A stretch of DNA of 64,000 nucleotides from Mytilus californianus (lineage: Eukaryota; Mollusca; Bivalvia; Mytilida; Mytilidae), in NCBI RefSeq assembly GCF_021869535.1, contig NW_026262690.1, forward strand, positions 69,867,995 to 69,931,994, given 5' to 3'. How positions within the stretch are numbered: position 1 is the first letter of the stretch; each line of letters starts with the position of its first letter. Below the pieces are notes generated by a model, which had not been told where the DNA came from, searched no databases, and saw nothing but the letters and a program-made list of their open reading frames with translations. Shown here piece by piece: positions 59,401 to 64,000 of this stretch. A program made the position numbers and the translations under genes.

Positions 59401-62400
59401 TCAAGTAAGAAAAGAGAATTGCAGACAGTTTTTTACCTGACAAAACCTATTTCTTTTGCCTCATCACTATGAAATTTTCTGGCAGTATAACATAATTCTC
59501 TTGCCAAGCTGTCATTTCCTACAATCTTAGGTAACCTCTGTAATGTTCCAACATCTGCTGTCAATCCTACATCTATCTCCTGTATTTAAAAAAAAAAACA
59601 TATAATTGACAATCAGATTCTGGCAATTTTAAACATGGGGAACCTCTTATAGAGTACAACAATTTATAAATTTCTTTAAAATAAGAGATTTCCTTAATAT
59701 ATTATACGTAAAAATCTTAATAACAATAAAATATGCCATTAATTGAGTCATCAATGTCAAAATTTTAGATACTGTAATAAAATTAAATATATTCATAGCA
59801 CTAGACTGTTTATGTGACAACATTTCTAATGCATACATACCATATACTTCTTAAACTCACAGTCACCACACTACCAAGTTTAAAAATACAGGGTAAGTAA
59901 TATACTAATTAAAATTCACATTTTTAAAAATATGTACCGGTATAAGGCCAATCATCATGTTTTCATATTTGTGTCTTTTTTTCAAAAACCATATTAATAA
60001 ATGTGTTTTAAGAATATTTACTAACCTTAATTTGAAACCATGCGTCCTGTGTACAGTATCTGATGTCACAAGCAGACGTTAGGTCAACACCTCCACCAAC
60101 ACAACCACCATGTACTGCAGCAATCACTGGTTTTGGACACTAAAATACATAATGATATTCAGCTTAACTTCCCAACTACCCATCTAATTCTATTTCTTTA
60201 AAAAATGAAGCGTTTGTCTTTCATTTGTATTACAAATGCTATTTTGGTCTTTACACATGGAAAAAAAACCTCATTTACTAACTGTTGAGTAAAACTACTT
60301 TACGCATAAAATGAATATCACAGGTGTCTGTTCATGCTGTTATACAGCTGTTCATCTTTCAGTCTCTCAGGCTCTTTTCTAAAAAAATCTTAAGACTAAA
60401 ACTGGTTGGAAGTTATAGTGAAATGTTCATGACTTATGAGTAATTTTTCCTGTAAGATTTTTTTGTGGAAAGAAATGCTGGGTCCTAGACATACATCAAT
60501 TTTTTTTTAATAGATATACTTCAGGACTCCTCTTTCATTTGATATTGCAGTTGTTTTATTATTTTATTGTAATTTTCCTTACTATTTGTATAAGGACAAA
60601 TTTCATAATGTGATTAGTTTACATTAGGTCCATTTCTTACTAAAAAAGTAAAATAGGTACTGTATATTATGTCTCTAGAACTTTTTTTCATTTTAGTTGG
60701 ACATATATTGTTATATAGCGTTTTTTTACAGTGTATAAATATGACCCACTTTTGAAGGCAAACTGACTGACTTACATGTACCTAGATTCACTCAAATTTC
60801 AAGTTTAATAATTCACTCAGTGTCTCTGAGAATATGTTTAAATAAAGTCAAATATAGTGAAAGGTAAGTTCAAATGACCTTCTTTTGATTATAATTTGTC
60901 ACAATCTCTTAGTTGCAGCCACATGCCTGTAGGTCAAAATATCAAAAGAAGACATTAAGAAGTCAATTACACATAAAATGAATGATGTGACCAATGCTTA
61001 ACAGATGGTAGAGTGCTTACACCAGTTGTGTATCAAATACAATGGAACAGGTGCAATTACTTTCTGCAGTTGGTTTGAAAAAAAAACTAAGAGGCTCTCA
61101 AGAGCCTGTGTTGCTCACCTGTATCTACTGTGGTTTTGGAAATCATGTAAAATAAGGTTAAAATCATAATAAATAGTATTAGATACCCTAATAATTATTG
61201 AGGCCAAGTTTGGTTTAGTTCGACCCAGTAGTTAAATTTAAAGCAGGTCATCCCATTGTAGTCTTACAATAGTAACTGAAGACCCCTTATCATTATTTAA
61301 ATTAGTTTTCAGGTTGTGACCATTTGAAATTGGTTTTTTTTTACAATTTTCCCATAGACTTCTATAGTAAACCCCTATGTTCTATTTTTAGCCATGGCTG
61401 CCATATTGGTTGGATGACAGGGTCATCCGATACATTTTTCAATCAAGATACCCTTTTGAAAATTGTGGCTTAGTTTATTTCTATTTGGCCCAGTAGATTA
61501 AGTGGAGAAGATTTTTGTAAAAAATTACAGAAATTTACGAAAAATTGTGAAAAATTGACTTTAAAGGGCAATAACTCCTAACTTATGGGGTCAATTGGCA
61601 ATTTTGGTCATGTCGACTTATTTGTAGAGCTTACTTTGCTGAACATTTTTGCTGTTTACAGTTTATCTCTATCTATTATAATATTCAAGATAATAACCAA
61701 AAACTGCAAAATTTCCTTAAAATTACCAATTCAGGGGCAGCAACCAAAGGGTTGTCTGATGCGTCTGAAAATTTCAGGGCAGATAGATCTTGACCTGATG
61801 AACATTTTTACCCCGTCAGATATGCTCTAAATGCTTTAGTTTCAGAGATATAAGCCCAAAACTGCATTTTACTCCCATGTTCTATTTTTAGACATGGCGG
61901 CCATCTTGGTTGATGGGCGGGGTTATCAGATATATTTTTTAAACTAGATACCCTAAGGATGATTTAGGCCAAGTTTGGTTTTATTTGGTCCAGAAGTTTC
62001 AGAGGAGAAGATTTTTGTAAAAGTTAACGGATAACGACGACGAACGCCAAGTGATGAGAAAAGCTCACTTGGCCCTTTTGGGCCAGGTGAGCTAAAAACA
62101 AGACTGTATACCAACATATCTCCTTCAACTTTGCATATATAAGCATCTAATACACATAAATTTTACAGATTTCATGTACAATGTTAAAGATAATATAGGA
62201 GTTTCCAACCATAAAATTCCTGATTTTAGGTTACAGTTTATGTACGAACCCTACCTCTCCCCAAACACTGTGGATTTTTCATTTCTATATATATAAATAT
62301 AGAGTGGGGTTTTCACAGTTCAGGAATATGAAATGTAATAATATTCAGATGAAATCAAGTTTTATATTTTTATAAGGAAACCTTTTCTATCGATGTAAAA

Positions 62401-63278
62401 GATTCTTGATATTCTTCAATTTTTGGTCTCATTTTAAAGGCATTTCTTGCTACATCCTTTCCTGTTGGCATGACATCACCCATATCCATCAAATCCAATC
62501 CTATAAGACAAAAATTAAAAGTAGGTCATTTGGGAGATTCTCTTCAACACTTCTACATATATATCCAGGTTATTCATAATGTATGACTGTTCATACCTTT
62601 GTATGAGATAACTGAACTTGGATGGAAAACTTGTAGTAAATTGTATGAATGGAATGGAATCTTGTTCAGCAGCTAATAGTACATGCATATTAGGGATAAT
62701 AGCATGATAATGTCATATGAATAAACCCTTCGCTATATCAATATGTTAGGTAAGATGTTTATATATATCATAAGCTAACAGTCTGCTAAAAGTCACATCA
62801 ACCTTAATTGACACTTTATAACTTTAGCTGAAAAGTCTTACCTCTTACTCATAATGTTGTGTACAGTAAATCCTAGAAATTGAAACTCTTACTTGAACAA
62901 ATATGATTTGCCTTTAAAGCCTAGTCTTGATTACAATAATGATTTCAAATTTTACATTAACCCAGAAACAGTACTAATTAGCCTTAAAGAAAGTTTGAAC
63001 AAACTGTTTTAATCATTTAATTACTGTATATCAACCCAAGTAAAGAATATATTTCATTTGAACTTTGGTGGATAGTTGTCTCATTGGCAATCATACCACA
63101 TTTCCTTATTTTTATAATCAAATGAACAGATTCAAATAGCAGTGGTGTAAACAAATTAGTTATATGTAACTTTTCCAAATTTTTCTCACCTGCTGTAAAT
63201 AATCTTCCTGCTCCAGACACTATTATCACTCTGTAGTTCTTATCTGTTGCTAATCTTTGAAAGCATTCCCTGCATTCT
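53395..63278 (-). CDS. ECH1: Delta(3,5)-delta(2,4)-dienoyl-CoA isomerase (5' end outside window)
   Basis: Six minus-strand exons: 63278-63190, 62500-62382, 60139-60026, 59579-59437, 56659-56509, 53490-53395 (TAA). All GT..AG, all phases fit; 712 bp, about 237 residues. This is the crotonase fold from [14 protein letters not shown] through [17 protein letters not shown] to the C-terminus. The three catalytic acids known for the mammalian enzyme are present: Asp in GGGVDL, Glu in FQIKEIDVG and Asp in [11 protein letters not shown]. The last residues FSKL are a type 1 peroxisomal signal. The enzyme shifts 3,5-dienoyl-CoA to 2,4-dienoyl-CoA during oxidation of unsaturated fatty acids, in mitochondria and peroxisomes. 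The first roughly 90 residues (any mitochondrial presequence and the first crotonase strand) must lie beyond the right edge; I found no such exon in 63279-64000. Confidence 0.94.
53491..54235. other. ECH1 intron, 3' part
   Basis: AT-rich, nothing recognised between the last ECH1 exon and the inverted-repeat element at 54239. Confidence 0.45.
54239..55205. mobile_element. Inverted-repeat element with AAGGGGCATT ends
   Basis: Left end TTTAAGGGGCATTTCAAATT, right end GTAGCTAATGCCCCTTTAA, so about 10-bp terminal inverted repeats next to TTAA-like flanks. No coding capacity. It is split by element F (54556-54837). A partial copy in the opposite orientation is at 47170-47870. A non-autonomous DNA transposon is the best reading; the superfamily is uncertain. 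Confidence 0.75.
54556..54837 (+). mobile_element. Pearl-like element F, nested
   Basis: 5' end AATGTGTCCATAGTACATGG is homologous to the start of element A. It has a single unit, then GACGGACGAACGGAGGAACA and the hairpin ATGCCCC-TAAGT-GGGGCAT. Inserted inside the element at 54239-55205; antisense to ECH1. Confidence 0.8.
55266..55787 (+). mobile_element. 5'-truncated non-LTR retrotransposon: reverse-transcriptase C-terminus
   Basis: Open frame from 55266 to TAG at 55785. [58 protein letters not shown] and [20 protein letters not shown] are the conserved tail following the RT domain in CR1-like LINEs. The RT and endonuclease parts are missing and there is no start codon of its own. The stop is followed directly by a TAGG microsatellite tail (55781-55808), typical of this class. 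About 160 codons are intact, so the insertion is fairly young. It lies in an ECH1 intron, antisense. Confidence 0.85.
55815..56466 (+). mobile_element. Pearl-like element G
   Basis: Begins CCTATATCCCCCACCTTGCA. About three units of 155-170 bp follow, with AATATTTCCAAGGGGCATAA or AAGGGTCATAACTC. The 3' end is CCGGACAGACGGACAGACTG and the hairpin GTCCCCCGCAATGCG..GCAGGGGAC (56440-56466). In an ECH1 intron, antisense, and it stops about 40 bp short of an exon. Confidence 0.8.
56509..56659 (-). CDS. ECH1: ECH1 exon: [21 protein letters not shown]
   Basis: Acceptor CTTTCCTTTGCAG, donor ATA/GTAAGT. Encodes [20 protein letters not shown] and [19 protein letters not shown], strongly conserved ECH1 sequence. 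Confidence 0.94.
56849..58168 (+). mobile_element. Pearl-like element H (two 500-bp units)
   Basis: 5' hairpin GAGGCTCTAAAGAGCCTGTG, then GCTCACCT. Two units 500 bp apart (GGGCAATAACTCCTTAAGGG at about 57105 and 57605), each with GGCCATCTTGGTT. The 3' end is CGGACGACGGACGCAGGACG repeated, then the hairpin AGCTCACTTGACC..GGTCAGGTGAGCT. The GCTCACCT near the start is the inverse of AGGTGAGC at the end. In an ECH1 intron, antisense. Confidence 0.88.
58473..58555. mobile_element. Short element with GGCGGAT terminal repeats (second copy)
   Basis: CAGTGGCAGATCCAGAAATT, GGGGGGCCCACTGAC, then CCCCCTAAATCCGCCTCTG. Opposite orientation and shorter inside than the copy at 34302-34438. Confidence 0.7.
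58556..59436. other. ECH1 intron remainder with core-repeat fragment
   Basis: 58878-58990 is a mussel core repeat fragment (GAGGCAACTCTCTACCAGAG; AACTACAGGTCACTGTACGG). The rest is AT-rich with no feature. Confidence 0.6.
59437..59579 (-). CDS. ECH1: ECH1 exon: catalytic Glu and Asp
   Basis: Encodes [20 protein letters not shown] and [20 protein letters not shown]. The first Glu and the Asp of TADVG correspond to catalytic acids of the mammalian enzyme. Donor CAG/GTAAAA, phase 2 out. Confidence 0.95.
59580..60025. other. ECH1 intron, 446 bp
   Basis: GT..AG intron, AT-rich, with no repeat recognised. Confidence 0.6.
60026..60139 (-). CDS. ECH1: ECH1 exon: oxyanion-hole region
   Basis: 114 bp, exactly 38 codons. 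[20 protein letters not shown] and [15 protein letters not shown]. The GGCVGGG turn forms the CoA-ester oxyanion hole in the crotonase family. Confidence 0.95.
60360..60490. repeat. Diverged copy of the foldback nested in element E
   Basis: AAAAAAATCTTAAGACTAAA, AATGTTCATGACTTATGAGT and AGATTTTTTTGTGGAAAG follow the order of 52205-52300. This supports that block being an independent element. Confidence 0.55.
61091..62096 (+). mobile_element. Pearl-like element I
   Basis: 5' hairpin GAGGCTCTCAAGAGCCTGTG, then GCTCACCTG. One 500-bp unit with AAAGGGCAATAACTCCTAAC plus partial flanks. The 3' tract (ACGGATAACGACGACGAACG) is followed by a near-perfect hairpin AGCTCACTTGGCCC-TTTT-GGGCCAGGTGAGCT at 62063-62094. 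In an ECH1 intron, antisense. Confidence 0.88.
62382..62500 (-). CDS. ECH1: ECH1 exon: GLDLMDM region
   Basis: Acceptor TTTGTCTTATAG, donor [29 protein letters not shown] and [16 protein letters not shown] match the family. Confidence 0.94.
62501..63189. other. ECH1 intron with core-repeat fragment
   Basis: 63050-63120 is a minus-strand mussel core repeat fragment (TTGTCTCATTGGCAATCATA). Otherwise AT-rich. Confidence 0.6.
63190..63278 (-). CDS. ECH1: ECH1 most 5' exon in the window
   Basis: Acceptor TTTCATCTTTGTAG, donor CAG/GTGAGA. Encodes [20 protein letters not shown] and [11 protein letters not shown]. It begins with the last base of a codon, so at least one more coding exon lies upstream on the minus strand. 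Confidence 0.92.
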
Positions 63279-64000
63279 CTACAAAGATGAAATAAAGTTC
63301 TCTTCAGCAAGAGCATTTCAAGAAGAAGGGTTTGCATTTAGGCATTTTTTTTCTGTTACAAAGGGCCATCCATCACTCTAGTAAAACTGAACATTATGAC
63401 AAAAAGATTGATTTGCATAAGATGGTAGGAATTCAAGTACATGTAAAACTACATCTCCTTATTCATAAACTAGATACAGTTTTAAGTGATTTTGTGATTA
63501 ACAAAGGACCAAAAATCTAGGACAGACTAAGGGTCAAGCAAAATTTCAAAATACAATTAAGCATTTGGTAGCCAGATACAATGTCATGTTTCTCTTCAAA
63601 CAAAAATTAAACAAAGAAACCATTTCTTTCATTTTTTGCAATGGATGATGAAAAAAAGTATGTTATCATCTTCACAATTAAATGAGAGAAGACATTATCC
63701 ATAATAATAATAACAGGATTTTTTTTTTTAAAACACACACAGTTTTAACATGTTTACAAGAAAGAGTTTCAGTTTTAATTTTTTTAACCATGAATAACAA
63801 GTTAAAGTGTGAGCTATCACTCACTAATGATACCCAGGATATAGCAGGCCTACATAAAGCTTGAAATCAAATTTGTCAAGCCTTGACTTATACTTTCTGA
63901 GAAAACAGAGACAAAATTTCATACATAGCCATCATGTGTAAGAATATAAAAGTATTCGGTTACAGGAAGTTGATGAGCAATGAATCTGAAAATTCATCAC
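63279..64000. other. ECH1 upstream intron (partial)
   Basis: Searched on the minus strand for the preceding crotonase exon (NRP..NA.N..-type motif) without success. AT-rich intron sequence to the window edge. Confidence 0.45.

Noticed and set aside
57000-62100. Protein-coding transposase in elements H and I
   Set aside because: No long open frame in either strand; the elements are non-autonomous.
63017-63189. In-frame extension of the ECH1 63.2-kb exon past the donor
   Set aside because: It runs into intron containing a core-repeat fragment; the CAG/GTGAGA donor and the next exon in phase give the family sequence.

Overview
Organism: this is AT-rich, intron-rich eukaryotic nuclear DNA, most likely from a bivalve of the mussel type (Mytilus-like). 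The reasons are two animal genes recognisable exon by exon (ARMC5 and ECH1) and dense short repeats of kinds I know from mussels, such as the block containing GTATGATTGCCAATGAGACA and tandem-unit elements ending in an ACGG-rich tract plus a hairpin. The species call is inference. Nothing bacterial, viral or CRISPR-like was seen. LAYOUT: 1-6.6 kb has no convincing gene; it holds a 424-bp tandem array carrying tRNA-Leu-like heads, an inverted partial copy of it, and dispersed repeats. 6.68-9.27 kb (+) is a complete four-exon gene for a 381-residue protein I do not recognise, with an RRM-like C-terminal fold. 12.69-31.10 kb (+) carries five exons of a Kelch-repeat protein, probably the C-terminal part of a BTB-Kelch protein whose BTB/BACK exons are not visible here. 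31.1-37.1 kb is intergenic and repeat-rich. 37.11-50.39 kb (-) is a complete six-exon ARMC5 gene (1202 residues: ARM repeats, long acidic linker, second helical region, BTB). 53.40-63.28 kb (-) is ECH1, dienoyl-CoA isomerase: six exons running to the stop codon and a C-terminal SKL peroxisome signal, with the 5' exon(s) beyond the right edge. HOW THE GENES RELATE: they look like independent housekeeping or regulatory genes, not a pathway cluster. ARMC5 is a CUL3 substrate adaptor, Kelch proteins are often the same kind of adaptor, and ECH1 handles double bonds in fatty-acid beta-oxidation. ARMC5 starts about 3 kb downstream of the ECH1 stop on the same strand. MAIN STRUCTURAL SIGNAL: from 32 kb rightwards the window holds nine non-autonomous elements of one architecture (tandem units with a GGGCAATAACTC-like core, a GACGGACG-type tract, then a terminal hairpin). 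All nine point the same way, and the six inside genes are antisense to those genes. None was found in the left 32 kb. Several are nested with other inverted-repeat elements. The architecture recalls the bivalve 'pearl' and Helitron-like tandem-repeat elements. All exon boundaries were read by eye from GT/AG sites and checked by phase arithmetic.
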